The notes below the pieces were generated by a model that did not search any database, had not been told where the DNA came from, and was given only the letters and a program-made list of their open reading frames with translations. Positions 34,286 to 42,924 of a stretch of DNA of 64,000 nt are shown in pieces. Each line of letters begins with the position of its first letter. Position 1 is the first letter of the stretch. Position numbers and translations under genes: made by a program. The DNA is from Rhodococcus sp. KRD162. GTDB lineage: Bacteria; Actinomycetota; Actinomycetes; Mycobacteriales; Mycobacteriaceae. Location: positions 450,743 through 514,742 of the forward strand of contig NZ_JABFAU010000005.1 of NCBI RefSeq assembly GCF_017168335.1. The letters are read 5' to 3'.

Positions 34286-35295
34286 GAACTGTTCGAATTC
34301 TCGCCGCACTCGCGGCGGCCGCCCTTGTGACGACCGGACTGGTCGGCTGCTCCCAATCGACCGACTCCAACACAATTCGGTTCGCCCTCGATTGGACGCC
34401 GAACACCAACCACACCGGCCTCTACGTCGCCATGCAGGAGGGGTTTTTCGCCGATGCCGGGCTGAACGTGGAGATTCTGCCGTACAACAACACCGCGGCC
34501 GACACCCTCGTCGATGCCGGCAACGCCGAATTCGGCATCAGCACCCAGAGTTCGGGGGTGTTCGCCACCTCCTCCGGCGCACAGACCATATCGGTTCTCG
34601 CACCGCTTCGGCACTGGGCAACGGGAATCGGAGTTCGGGCGGACCGAGACGACATCCCGAGCCCGAAGGCGCTCGACGGCAAGGTCTACGCCGGTTTCGG
34701 CGAATCCGGTGAACAGGCCAGCCTCGAGAAGGTCATCGAAAACGATGGCGGCACAGGTGAATTCAAGACCGTGGTATTGGGAACCTCGGCATACGAGGCG
34801 GTGTATTCGGGTACCGCTGATTTCACCGTCTCGTACTTCGCTTGGGAGGGAATCGAAGCCGAGCACAGCGGTACTCCCATGAAGTACTTCGACTACACCG
34901 ACTACGGATTTCCCGACGCCTATGCCATCACCATCAGCGGCAGCAAACCCTGGCTCGAGGCGCACCCGGACGAGGCGAGGAAGTTCGTACAGGCGCTTGC
35001 GCGCGGCTACCAGCTCGCCGCCGACGATCCGGACAGGGCCGCCCAGGATTTGATCGACGCCAATCCTGGAACCTTCACCGACGAGTCTCTCGTCTTCGAG
35101 AGCCAGGAAATGCTCGCGTCGAAGTACATGAAGGACGCCTCCGGCGAGGTGGGGCGACAGAGCCTCGACCAATGGACCGGTTACTCGAAGTTCCTGTACG
35201 AGAGCGGCGTTCTGGCCGATCAGAACGGTGCGCCTCTGACGACCGAGCCGGACTGGTCGACCTACTTCACCAATGAGTACCTCGGCGATCGGTGA
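34282..35295 (+). CDS. thiY: ABC substrate-binding lipoprotein, NMT1/THI5-like (thiamine precursor)
   Basis: 337 residues; hydrophobic leader with lipobox GLVGCS. The mature part opens IRFALDWTPNTNHTGLYVAM, the hallmark of THI5/ThiY proteins that bind formylaminopyrimidine or related pyrimidines. The ATG overlaps the tenA stop (ATGA). With TPP control and tenA, the ligand is probably a thiamine pyrimidine; ThiY is by context and family. Confidence 0.9.
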   Translation: MRTVRILAALAAAALVTTGLVGCSQSTDSNTIRFALDWTPNTNHTGLYVAMQEGFFADAGLNVEILPYNNTAADTLVDAGNAEFGISTQSSGVFATSSGAQTISVLAPLRHWATGIGVRADRDDIPSPKALDGKVYAGFGESGEQASLEKVIENDGGTGEFKTVVLGTSAYEAVYSGTADFTVSYFAWEGIEAEHSGTPMKYFDYTDYGFPDAYAITISGSKPWLEAHPDEARKFVQALARGYQLAADDPDRAAQDLIDANPGTFTDESLVFESQEMLASKYMKDASGEVGRQSLDQWTGYSKFLYESGVLADQNGAPLTTEPDWSTYFTNEYLGDR

Positions 35296-36109
35296 GGCCG
35301 TTGCCGCTGACCGAGGCACATACTCGTTCAGCGGTATCCGGACCTCCGTGCGTTGGGCGTGGCCGGCGGTCACTGTCGTCGTCGCGCTGATTGCCGCGTG
35401 GCAGCTCTACGTCCAGATCAGCGGCATCCGACCACAGGTATTGCCGTCGCCTGCTCGGGTGGTGGTCCAGGGTTGGGCACAGCGTGACGCGATCGCCGAG
35501 AATGCGGCCGCTACCCTGCAGGTGACGTTGGTCGGATTTGCGGTCTCTTTGGCCCTGGCCTGGTTGCTGGCAATCGCGGTCGACTTCTCGCCGTGGCTGC
35601 GGCGTGCCTTCGTGCCGCTGTTCGTGGTCTCGCAGACCCTTCCGATCATCGCGATCGCGCCGCTGTTGATCATCTGGTTCGGTTTCGGCCTGCTCCCGAA
35701 GATTTTGGTGATTGCTCTGGCCACGTTCTTTCCCATGGCCATTGGACTGATCGAAGGGTTCGCCGCCGCCGATCGCGAAGCACGATCTCTGTTGGCCGGC
35801 ATGGGTGCCTCACGCTGGCAGCAGTTCCGGTACGTGCGGCTTCCGTCCTCGCTTCCTCGCTTCTTCACCTCGCTGCGCATCGGGATCACCTACGCCGTCG
35901 TCGGTGCGATTTTCGCCGAGTATGCCGGGGCAAGTGCGGGGCTCGGCATCTACATGAGCCAGCAGAAGAACTCGTTTCGGACCGATCTGGTCCTGGCTGC
36001 AGTTGCCGTCACAGCGGCGATCAGTGTGATTCTGTTCGTCGCCACATTCGTCGTCGAGCGCCTCGTCGCGCCGTGGGCCAGGGGTGGTTCAGGGGGACTT
36101 CATGGCTGA
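35273..36109 (+). CDS. thiX: ABC permease, thiamine-precursor importer
   Basis: 278 residues with six membrane segments. The coupling loop ARSLLAGMGASRWQQFRYVR lies near residues 164-183. The ATG at 35273 overlaps the binding-protein gene by 23 bp, in another frame; no later start keeps the first helix with a basic flank. It probably forms a homodimer, since the operon has only one permease gene. Confidence 0.9.
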   Translation: MSTSAIGEAVAADRGTYSFSGIRTSVRWAWPAVTVVVALIAAWQLYVQISGIRPQVLPSPARVVVQGWAQRDAIAENAAATLQVTLVGFAVSLALAWLLAIAVDFSPWLRRAFVPLFVVSQTLPIIAIAPLLIIWFGFGLLPKILVIALATFFPMAIGLIEGFAAADREARSLLAGMGASRWQQFRYVRLPSSLPRFFTSLRIGITYAVVGAIFAEYAGASAGLGIYMSQQKNSFRTDLVLAAVAVTAAISVILFVATFVVERLVAPWARGGSGGLHG

Positions 36110-36848
36110 TCCCACCATCGCCGGTCCGTGCGTCGACGTCCGTGACCTCACGAAATCCTTCGGCGAAAAACCTGTGCTCGACGGCATCTCCTTCGATGCG
36201 CGGCCGGGTGAGTTCGTGTCGATCATCGGTCCAAGCGGCTCCGGCAAGAGCACTGTGTTCAACATGCTGGCCGGACTCGACCGCCCCGACTCCGGCTCGG
36301 TTCGAGCGTCCCCCTGCGCCTATATGCCACAGAAGGATCTGCTCTTTCCCTGGCGGTGCGTGCTGGACAACACCACGCTCGGACTCGAAGTCCAGGGCGT
36401 GCCGAAGAAGGAGGCCAGGGCCCGCGCGCGGGAGCTGTTTCCGGTGTTCGGACTCGACGGGTACGAATCGGCTCGGCCATTCGAACTCTCCGGCGGTATG
36501 CGACAACGCGCGGCTCTGCTACGCACGGTGGTCCAGGGACGCTCGGTACTGCTGCTCGACGAGCCGTTCGGAGCGCTGGATTCGCTGACCCGGAGCGATA
36601 TGCAGGCCTGGTTGCAGCAGGTCTGGTCGGAGTTCCGGTGGACAGTCCTGATGATCACGCACGACATCCGCGAAGCGGTCTACCTTTCCGATCGCGTGAT
36701 CGTTCTGTCCCCCAGGCCTGCCCACGTGCGGCGTCAGGTCGAGATAGCGCTGCCGCGACCACGCGAGCTCGATATCGTGACGACTCCGCAGTTCGCGGCG
36801 GCTGAGAAGCAGCTGATGGATGTCCTGCTGAGTACAACTCCTCGGTGA
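36102..36848 (+). CDS. thiZ: ABC ATP-binding protein, thiamine-precursor importer
   Basis: 248 residues. Walker A GPSGSGKSTVFNML near residue 46, PQKDLLFPW Q-loop, signature ELSGGMRQRAALLR, Walker B VLLLDEPFGALDSLTR and ITHDIREA. The ATG at 36102 follows aggggg by six bases and overlaps the permease by eight. Last gene of the TPP-controlled operon. Confidence 0.92.
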   Translation: MADPTIAGPCVDVRDLTKSFGEKPVLDGISFDARPGEFVSIIGPSGSGKSTVFNMLAGLDRPDSGSVRASPCAYMPQKDLLFPWRCVLDNTTLGLEVQGVPKKEARARARELFPVFGLDGYESARPFELSGGMRQRAALLRTVVQGRSVLLLDEPFGALDSLTRSDMQAWLQQVWSEFRWTVLMITHDIREAVYLSDRVIVLSPRPAHVRRQVEIALPRPRELDIVTTPQFAAAEKQLMDVLLSTTPR

Positions 36849-36874
36849 TCACCCGGCTACGGCCGGCATGAGGG

Positions 36875-38356
36875 TCAGTCGACGCAGGGAATGCCACCGT
36901 CGCTGTGCACGCCCTCGTCAGGTGTCGCAGGCGGGTCCTGGGCCGGACCCGATGTGCCGGTAGCGGAGGGTGCGGTTGCCGTCGTCGGCGCCGGTGACGG
37001 GGTGGTGGACGCGGTAGAGCTCGATGCGCTGGTGCTCGACGCGGTGGGCTGAGCGTTGCCGATCAACCGCGCCGCCTCGGCCCTGATGGCACCCACGTCG
37101 ACGAGATTGACGTCCTGTCCGTCGATCGTCTCGTAGCCGGTGATCGGCAGCGTGTAGAAGTCGATATCGCCATGCATGACGGCCCCTGCCTGCTCCGCGA
37201 GCGTCACCGGGTCGAGCGAGGCGTCGATGACGATGTCGTTCTTGGTGCCCGCTATCAGCGCCCGCAGTTCGCCGATGTTGGCCAGAACGCCGGAAGAGCT
37301 GAGCTTGGCCATCACTCCAGCCACGAAGGCCTGCTGCCGTTTGGTCCTGTCGAGATCACCGTTGTCGAGGCCGTGACGTTGCCGCACGAAGGACAGCGCC
37401 TGCGACGCGCTCAGCTCTTGAGCTCCCGCGGGAAAGTTCGCACCCGAATAGTCGTCGTGTACTGGATTGTTCAGGCACACCTGGATGGGTCCGACGGCTT
37501 CCGCCACGTCGTAGAAGCCCAGTAGGTTCACTTCTGCGAAATGGTCGATCGGCACATCGAGCAACTCACGAACCGCAGTCAACGTCGATCGTCTGCCGGC
37601 TTCCCGCGCTCGCCGCTCACGCTCGGCCGGATCACTGACGCCCTCGTCGAGCAACTGTGTATCGGCGTCGGCCTTGGCCAGTCCATAGGCTTCTTTGATC
37701 TTTCGCTTGCCGTATCCGGGTACATCGACGTAGTCGTCCCGAGGTATCGACAACGCAGTCGCACGCCCGCCGTCAGCCGGAAGGTGCACCAGCAGCAGAG
37801 TGTTGGTGTTGTATCCGCCCACATCACTGTCGCCTGCGTGCAGCGCATCGGTGACGAACTCGGCAGGTAGGTCGTTGCCGTCCATGTCCTTGCGGCTGTC
37901 GAGGCCGATCAACAGAATGTTGGTGTCTCGACCGTTGCCATTCGGATCGTTGTTGGCAATGCCATCGAGGGCGTCGGAGGTCGTCAGTCCGGTGGTCGCC
38001 TCCCGGTACACAACGAAGCCGGTTCCACTGACGGCGATCGAGGCCACCGCAGCGGCCGCGACCAGAACCCGTCCGATCCGAAGCGCACGACCGCGATCAC
38101 CCGACGGTGTGTGGATGCGGTGACGGCCTGCACCGCCGTTGCTGCGCAGGGTGTCATCGCCAAGGCCGTTCGGTAGCACCTCGCCAGGGTACGCGGCTCT
38201 CACCTGGGTGATGCTTCGCCCAGGCAGCGCGAGTTCGTCGCCGACCGACAACGTCCGCCTCGAGGTCGGCGCGGGCCTGCGGAATCCGACGGGCCCGCGC
38301 GGGCACCCGCTCGGCGAAGGTTGGGCCGATCGGGACGAACCGGACGGTAAGCCCAT
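36875..38356 (-). CDS. LytR-CpsA-Psr (LCP) family cell-wall ligase
   Basis: About 493 residues. A Pro/Arg-rich cytoplasmic tail of about 90 residues, one membrane helix (VLVAAAAVASIAVSGTGFVV), then the LCP catalytic domain with LIGLDSRKDMDG, ATALSIPRDDYVDVPGYGKR with the conserved Asp/Arg residues, and KIKEAYGLAKAD. A Ser/Thr/Pro-rich tail ends in Cys. LCP proteins attach arabinogalactan or similar polymers to peptidoglycan from outside the membrane. The start is uncertain: I took the ATG at 38356, but a later one is possible. Confidence 0.88.
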   Translation of the reverse strand: MGLPSGSSRSAQPSPSGCPRGPVGFRRPAPTSRRTLSVGDELALPGRSITQVRAAYPGEVLPNGLGDDTLRSNGGAGRHRIHTPSGDRGRALRIGRVLVAAAAVASIAVSGTGFVVYREATTGLTTSDALDGIANNDPNGNGRDTNILLIGLDSRKDMDGNDLPAEFVTDALHAGDSDVGGYNTNTLLLVHLPADGGRATALSIPRDDYVDVPGYGKRKIKEAYGLAKADADTQLLDEGVSDPAERERRAREAGRRSTLTAVRELLDVPIDHFAEVNLLGFYDVAEAVGPIQVCLNNPVHDDYSGANFPAGAQELSASQALSFVRQRHGLDNGDLDRTKRQQAFVAGVMAKLSSSGVLANIGELRALIAGTKNDIVIDASLDPVTLAEQAGAVMHGDIDFYTLPITGYETIDGQDVNLVDVGAIRAEAARLIGNAQPTASSTSASSSTASTTPSPAPTTATAPSATGTSGPAQDPPATPDEGVHSDGGIPCVD

Positions 38357-38526
38357 GTCTTCGCCGAACTCGGTTGCTCGATCGGTGCGATGTGCAGTCC
38401 CCTGACGTAGAGGCGTGGCATCAGATCTCGTGAATCTCGGTGGATCACGCAGTCGTCGCCGCCGAGGCACTTGTCGGCAGTGGTTCTCCCGAGCCGGTGC
38501 GTACGGTCTGCTTCTATTCTGAACGT

Positions 38527-38889
38527 ATGGACTTCCGATTCGTGACCCGGGCGCTGAGCACGCGCGCTGCCACCCAACTCGGTGCCGCTGTGCACGGGCG
38601 AACCGGCACCGACGTGGACGTTCACATCGCAGGTTCGGCGGTACCGCTCGACGACACTGCCCGAGATGCCGTACTCGAACTGCTCACACAGTTGGCAACC
38701 GTCAAGGCGGTGGCCATCGGAACCGTGAACGAATTGCTGACGACATCACAGGCAGCAGAGGTGCTCGGGGTCTCCGATACCTACGTTCGGAAACTGGCAG
38801 ACGCCGGCGACCTACCGATCGAGATGCGCGGAACCCACCGACGTTTCCGACTCGAAGATCTTCTGCGCCAACGTGATCGATTCCGGTGA
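38527..38889 (+). CDS. Excisionase-type HTH protein (antitoxin-like, no toxin partner)
   Basis: 120 residues. The C-terminal half is a MerR/excisionase-type DNA-binding domain (LLTTSQAAEVLGVSDTYVRK, then MRGTHRRFRLEDLLRQRD). The N-terminal 60 residues resemble the oligomerising part of actinobacterial antitoxins that precede a PIN-domain ribonuclease. Here the next gene lies on the opposite strand 16 bases away and is not a PIN protein, so the toxin is missing or never existed. Confidence 0.8.
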   Translation: MDFRFVTRALSTRAATQLGAAVHGRTGTDVDVHIAGSAVPLDDTARDAVLELLTQLATVKAVAIGTVNELLTTSQAAEVLGVSDTYVRKLADAGDLPIEMRGTHRRFRLEDLLRQRDRFR

Positions 38890-38905
38890 TCAGTAGCCGC
38901 GACTC

Positions 38906-39226
38906 TCAGCCGGCCTCACGTTCGAAGTGTGCGGACTGAACGGTCATCAAGTCCCGGAACGCTTGTCCGGCGGCCAACCACAGCTGTTCGGAGTCGATGT
39001 AGTCGATTCCTCGATTCTCGACGTCGCCGCGATACGCGCCGACGTCGACCGACAGCATTCCGATCACCGACGACACATCCGGATCGAGATACGCCGATTG
39101 ACTGTTCTGCAGCTCGCGAAACTGAGCCGAGAAGAACTCCGCTGGAATTCTTCGGTCGACGAACTGCGCGATGAGAAACAGGAAGCGGGATGAATGGGCG
39201 GACGCCGCCCGATATGACTGCTCCAT
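38906..39226 (-). CDS. Small protein, possibly colicin-D-immunity-like
   Basis: 106 residues from the ATG at 39226, behind agagggg. It has a helical pattern: FLFLIAQFVDRRIPAEFFSA, then FRELQNSQSAYLDPD and VDVGAYRGD. The FV(D/E)xRIxAExFxxxF pattern recalls colicin D immunity-like proteins, but the match is loose and was judged by eye. No toxin gene is adjacent. It converges on the HTH gene. Confidence 0.6.
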   Translation of the reverse strand: MEQSYRAASAHSSRFLFLIAQFVDRRIPAEFFSAQFRELQNSQSAYLDPDVSSVIGMLSVDVGAYRGDVENRGIDYIDSEQLWLAAGQAFRDLMTVQSAHFEREAG

Positions 39227-39456
39227 GATGAACCCCTCTCCCCACGGTCGACAGCACCCCTCGCACTGTCGACCGTCGAGCTCGCTGAGACCCGAAACCC
39301 GATGCACTGACGAACCCTCGAGCATCTATTCGACCCAGCGACTGAAACAGGGAGCTCGTCGTACCAACGCTAGGCTAATCAAGCCCCGTGCCGGTTTTTA
39401 CTTCTAGCGCGAAATTGATGAGAGATCACAAAAGACAAGCCCTTACCTGTTGCTGC

Positions 39457-40224
39457 TTACCGAAAAGACCCCAGAGGGGCACGGTCAGGGGTGTCCAGCT
39501 CCCAGAACTGCCAACCGTCCCGCTCCTCGACATCCCCACTGATGTGGGTGGCGACAGCGCTGGCGGCCACGGATGGACTGTCGAAGCGGCGGCCTTCCAT
39601 CGGCCCTGCCGTGATCTCGAGCCGTTGACTTTCCGGGTCGTACCGACCACACAGTCGGTAGCCCTCGAAATCGGCAACCACGCGCACGCGTTCGTCGATC
39701 ACTTCTTCTTCCACCGCCACTGCGGACTTGCGCTTGGCTTTGACTCGGGGCGTACGAACCCAGGTCTGCTCGGGACCGAGGTCTACCGACGTATCCAGAG
39801 TGGCACTCAGCCCCAACAAGTCCCATCGCTCACTGCCGTGTGCGACACGGTCGACCGCGATTGCATGATGGCCCGTTCTGGTACGCAGCGGCGAGTCCTG
39901 AACCCACAGATCCACTTCACCGCGAATATCGGCTGCCATCTCTTCCGAGGACACCATGTAGAAGCGCGGATCATCGTTCGCAAGGTCGACGAACACCCAG
40001 TACGAGGAGCCGGTGTCATCGCTCTCGAGAGACTCGTCCTGCCTGCGCGCCTTCCAATCACCAGCCACTTTCGAGCGCACCCGAACGATGCACGACGACG
40101 TGCCGTCCATGGACCAAACCTGCACTGGGTTCCGGCGCGACGACGTCAGCCGCTCCGCGCGCCCGCTGCGCTGGGCGACGGTCCTGATGAATGCCTTGAT
40201 TCCCCGGTCGGATGTGTCTTCCAC
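39457..40224 (-). CDS. Hypothetical protein with C-terminal SPSxAA...GWxFWEL motif
   Basis: 255 residues, not recognised as a whole. The middle has YWVFVDLANDDPRFYMVSSE, a beta-rich segment like one seen in several nuclease-like proteins. The C-terminal 60 residues (RFDSPSVAASAVATHISG, then DGWQFWEL) look like DUF4357/DUF2924-type modules often attached to restriction or repair proteins. No catalytic residues can be named. The start at 40224 is the most upstream ATG. Confidence 0.6.
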   Translation of the reverse strand: MEDTSDRGIKAFIRTVAQRSGRAERLTSSRRNPVQVWSMDGTSSCIVRVRSKVAGDWKARRQDESLESDDTGSSYWVFVDLANDDPRFYMVSSEEMAADIRGEVDLWVQDSPLRTRTGHHAIAVDRVAHGSERWDLLGLSATLDTSVDLGPEQTWVRTPRVKAKRKSAVAVEEEVIDERVRVVADFEGYRLCGRYDPESQRLEITAGPMEGRRFDSPSVAASAVATHISGDVEERDGWQFWELDTPDRAPLGSFR

Positions 40225-40411
40225 GGATTGCCACCTTCAGCCTCGAGAGCACCCCGTACTTGTGAAGAGCGGTGATGCGACGGGCGGCGCTGGCACGACT
40301 CGGTTTCCCTCACCCTACTGCTTGGAGCGGGCCTCGAGGAACCGCTCAAATCCCAGCGCACAGGTGCCGGATACCGTGGAGACACCGACACTCGGCCAGG
40401 AGGCACAACCA

Positions 40412-40696
40412 ATGACGGTCACAATCGAGCATGACACCGCACACAGTCGGTTCGAGATCTACGTCGACTCGGAGTTGGCGGGCTACTCCGAGTACCTCGA
40501 ACAGGACGGTGTCAGAACGTTCCACCACACCGTCACATTTCCACAGTTCCGGGGCCGGGGACTCGCTGCGACCCTCACCGAACACGCTCTGAACGACACC
40601 AGCACGCAGGGATTTCGAGTAGTCCCTACGTGCTGGTTCGTTCGTGATTTCATCGACGCGGCAGGCGATCGCTACGCCGATCTCGTCGAGAACTGA
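40412..40696 (+). CDS. GNAT-like N-acetyltransferase of the YjdJ type
   Basis: 94 residues, a minimal GNAT fold: AGYSEYLEQDG, HHTVTFPQFRGRGLAATLTE with the acetyl-CoA-binding RGRGLA loop, and VVPTCWFVRDFI. This small subfamily is common in actinobacteria; the acceptor is unknown. The ATG at 40412 follows ccaggagg by nine bases. Confidence 0.88.
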   Translation: MTVTIEHDTAHSRFEIYVDSELAGYSEYLEQDGVRTFHHTVTFPQFRGRGLAATLTEHALNDTSTQGFRVVPTCWFVRDFIDAAGDRYADLVEN

Positions 40697-40699
40697 GAA

Positions 40700-40915
40700 T
40701 CAGCGCACGGAAGACAACGCACCGATTCGAGGCTCGGCTCCTGCTTCGCAACCGTTCGACGAAGCCTCGGGCTCGTTCCCGACCTTCCGCGAGTTCGGTT
40801 CACTGCCAACGCCTTCCGCACGTCGTTCGGCTTCGATCCTGCGTCGATCATAATTCTGCACGCCACGCGCAACACGTTGTCGGTGCTCATTCAGGATTTG
40901 TTCGTAGTGGTACAT
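40700..40915 (-). CDS. Small hypothetical protein
   Basis: 71 residues from an ATG preceded by gtaggag at good spacing. It is charged: YEQILNEHRQRVARGVQNYD, then RRRIEAERRAEG and a polar tail. It converges on the acetyltransferase gene with a three-base gap. No family recognised; the Shine-Dalgarno and amphipathic N-terminus are the main support. Confidence 0.45.
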   Translation of the reverse strand: MYHYEQILNEHRQRVARGVQNYDRRRIEAERRAEGVGSEPNSRKVGNEPEASSNGCEAGAEPRIGALSSVR

Positions 40916-41007
40916 CTGTTCTCCTACAGCAAATTTGGGGGCCAACACAGACGATGCTGCGCGGCAAGGAATTCGAGGGACGAGCCATAGTCGGCCCGTA
41001 GCGCTAC

Positions 41008-41220
41008 TCAACGAGCGTTGTCGGCGACGAACGCAAACCGAATACGGAGGACTCGACGGCCCGGGTACTTCAATTCTGCTGCCACTTGTCCACCTCCATC
41101 GTCTCCGCACTGTGCCTGTGCCATGATCATGCACGCACCAGCCAACGAACTCCAGCGAATTAAATTCTCGGTCCGAAGCATCCGAAGGCCCGAACCCAAT
41201 CCTGTTGTCCTGCTGAGCAT
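41008..41220 (-). CDS. Possible small ORF, weak
   Basis: A 70-codon frame whose ATG lies five bases after a ggaggt sequence. A second in-frame start, the GTG at 41082, sits behind another ggaggt and would give 24 codons. The product has no recognisable domain. It is upstream of, and on the same strand as, the small gene at 40700-40915. The two ribosome-binding sites are the only support. Confidence 0.28.
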   Translation of the reverse strand: MLSRTTGLGSGLRMLRTENLIRWSSLAGACMIMAQAQCGDDGGGQVAAELKYPGRRVLRIRFAFVADNAR

Positions 41221-41377
41221 TCAGACCTCCAACCCGCGTCCTGATCGCTCTCACGGACTTCGAGTCGATCGGCGGTTGTGTACGACGCGATCAGGGGCCG
41301 GCGCGCGAGCATGGTCTCCTGGGTGTGATGGTCGATGAGATTCGTGTGCTGGGTCGCCCGGCTCCTGGCGCAAAAGC

Positions 41378-41970
41378 GCGCGCGTTTGTCGGATGCGCGC
41401 GGAATGGTGTCGTGTGGGGTGGCGATTGTGCGCGCGTCTGACGATTCCGCGCGCGTCTGTGCCGGGGGGGTGAGGGTCGAGGGGTTCCGTGCTGGACAGT
41501 GTGGGCCTGGTGTCCCTGGTCCCGGCCTACCTGCCTCCAGCCCTGGCGCAAGTGCGCGCGCGTTTGTCGGATGCGCGCGGATTGGTGTCGTGTGGGGTGG
41601 CGATTGTGCGCGCGTTTGACGATTCCGCGCGCATCTGTGCCGCGGGGTGAGGGTCGAGAGGTTCCGCGCAGGTGGAGTGATGGCCGAGGGGCTCGGGTGC
41701 GCGCGTTGCGAGTCCGCTCGATTCGATCCCCGGGGCCGCGAATGCGCGCGCGTTCGTCGGACGCGCGCGGATTGGTGCCGTGTGGGGTGGCGATGTTGCG
41801 CGCGTCTGACGATTCCGCGCGCATCTGTGCCGCGGGGTGAGGGCCGAGAGGTTCCGCGCAGGTGGAGTGATGGCCGAGGGGCTCGGGTGCGCGCGTTGCG
41901 AGTCCGCTCGATTCGATCCCCGGGGCCGCGAATGCGCGCGCGTTCGTCGGACGCGCGCGGATTGGTGCCG
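41378..41970. repeat. Tandem array of four 178-190 bp GC-rich modules
   Basis: A core gcgcgcgcgtttgtcgga.gcgcgcgga.tggtg.cg recurs four times; the tggtg motif lies at 41403, 41581, 41771 and 41961, so periods are 178, 190 and 190. The last two 140-bp blocks (41641-41780 and 41831-41970) differ at a single base, a sign of recent duplication; the first two are diverged and carry different filler. Each full module holds a near-palindrome, for example 41392-41405 with 41444-41457. The array ends inside the leftward pRiA4b-type gene. Confidence 0.9.
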
Positions 41971-42924
41971 TACCCACCCCAACCCCCACTCGAGTTCCTT
42001 GCGCATCGCTGCGACCAGGGCTGGCTTGAGATAGCCGGCATCGGTCAGTGCAACTCCGTCCTCGCCGATCATGCGGAGGAACCAGGTCAACTTCGACATC
42101 GCGATCTCGGCGACCGGTAGGTCCACCGAACTCTCGACTGTGAGTTCGCAGCGTGGCAGCAGCGCCATCAGCGAGGGCACCTCCGTCGGTCGTATCCGAT
42201 CGAAGAGTTTCCCGACGGCCGGTGCCGTTGCCACCGCCTCGGCGAGAACCGACCTACCCGTATCGAGCGAGAAGAGCTTTCTGTTGACCGCATCGACGTC
42301 GAACCGAGCCGGGTTGAATCCCGGTCCCCACCTCGAAAGGAGAGCCGGAAGTTCTGGATCGGCCGGATCGTGTGCGATCTCGAGATCCTGCGCATAGTGC
42401 GACGGTCCGCCGCAGTCCTCGGGTGGGCACGCGCGCGCCCCATCGAGGCAGACCGATCGAAGGTCGTCGATATCGGAATCGATCTGCTCCAACTCGACAG
42501 TGTGCGTCCACCCATCGCCGAAGTCGTACTCGTAGGCCAGTACGGACCCGGGAGATGTGAGGACCTCGTCGATTCGGACTCGTTCCTCACTGGCAGCTTC
42601 GGCACGTGGTTCGTGGTCGAGAGTCTGTGCCATCTCGAAACGACGGGTCGAACCGGCGGCCCTGAGGCTGAAGGCATGCATGTGCCGGTCCTCCCAGCCC
42701 ACAGCGCATTGCAACACCGAATGCAGTTCCGAGAGCAGCAGGTCGGAGCGCACCCGCAACCGCCGCCATATCTGCGGTCGAGTGTGATCGACAGTCACCC
42801 GCAGAACCAGGTTGACCAGACCTCGGCCTGTCGGTTTCGTGCCGCCACCGTCGGACGACTCGTCGGTGTCGGGCAGATCCGGAACCACCGAGAGATGGCG
42901 GACGCGGCCGGTTCTGATCGACAT
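41527..42924 (-). CDS. Plasmid pRiA4b ORF-3 family protein with repeat-derived C-terminus
   Basis: 465 residues from the ATG at 42924. The N-terminal domain is clear: VTVDHTRPQIWRRLRV, LHSVLQCAVGWEDRHMHAF and YEYDFGDGWTHTVELE, the PF07929-type fold also found in IS1096 TnpR. A conserved middle section ends near residue 318 (ALVAAMRKELEWG). From about 41970 downward the frame runs into the GC-rich tandem array and gains roughly 140 Arg/Ala/Ser/Pro-rich residues. The normal C-terminal part appears lost, so the gene is probably truncated or degrading. Function of the family is unknown. Confidence 0.7.
   Translation of the reverse strand: MSIRTGRVRHLSVVPDLPDTDESSDGGGTKPTGRGLVNLVLRVTVDHTRPQIWRRLRVRSDLLLSELHSVLQCAVGWEDRHMHAFSLRAAGSTRRFEMAQTLDHEPRAEAASEERVRIDEVLTSPGSVLAYEYDFGDGWTHTVELEQIDSDIDDLRSVCLDGARACPPEDCGGPSHYAQDLEIAHDPADPELPALLSRWGPGFNPARFDVDAVNRKLFSLDTGRSVLAEAVATAPAVGKLFDRIRPTEVPSLMALLPRCELTVESSVDLPVAEIAMSKLTWFLRMIGEDGVALTDAGYLKPALVAAMRKELEWGLGWVRHQSARVRRTRAHSRPRGSNRADSQRAHPSPSAITPPARNLSALTPRHRCARNRQTRATSPPHTAPIRARPTNARAFAAPGIESSGLATRAPEPLGHHSTCAEPLDPHPAAQMRAESSNARTIATPHDTNPRASDKRARTCARAGGR

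Noticed and set aside
41378..41970. CRISPR array
   Set aside because: Units of 178-190 bp lack short direct repeats with unique spacers, and no cas gene is present.
41160..42041. Several long open frames through the repeat array on both strands
   Set aside because: The array is about 70% GC and poor in stop codons in all frames; the predicted products are Arg/Ala/Pro-rich and change frame at every repeat.
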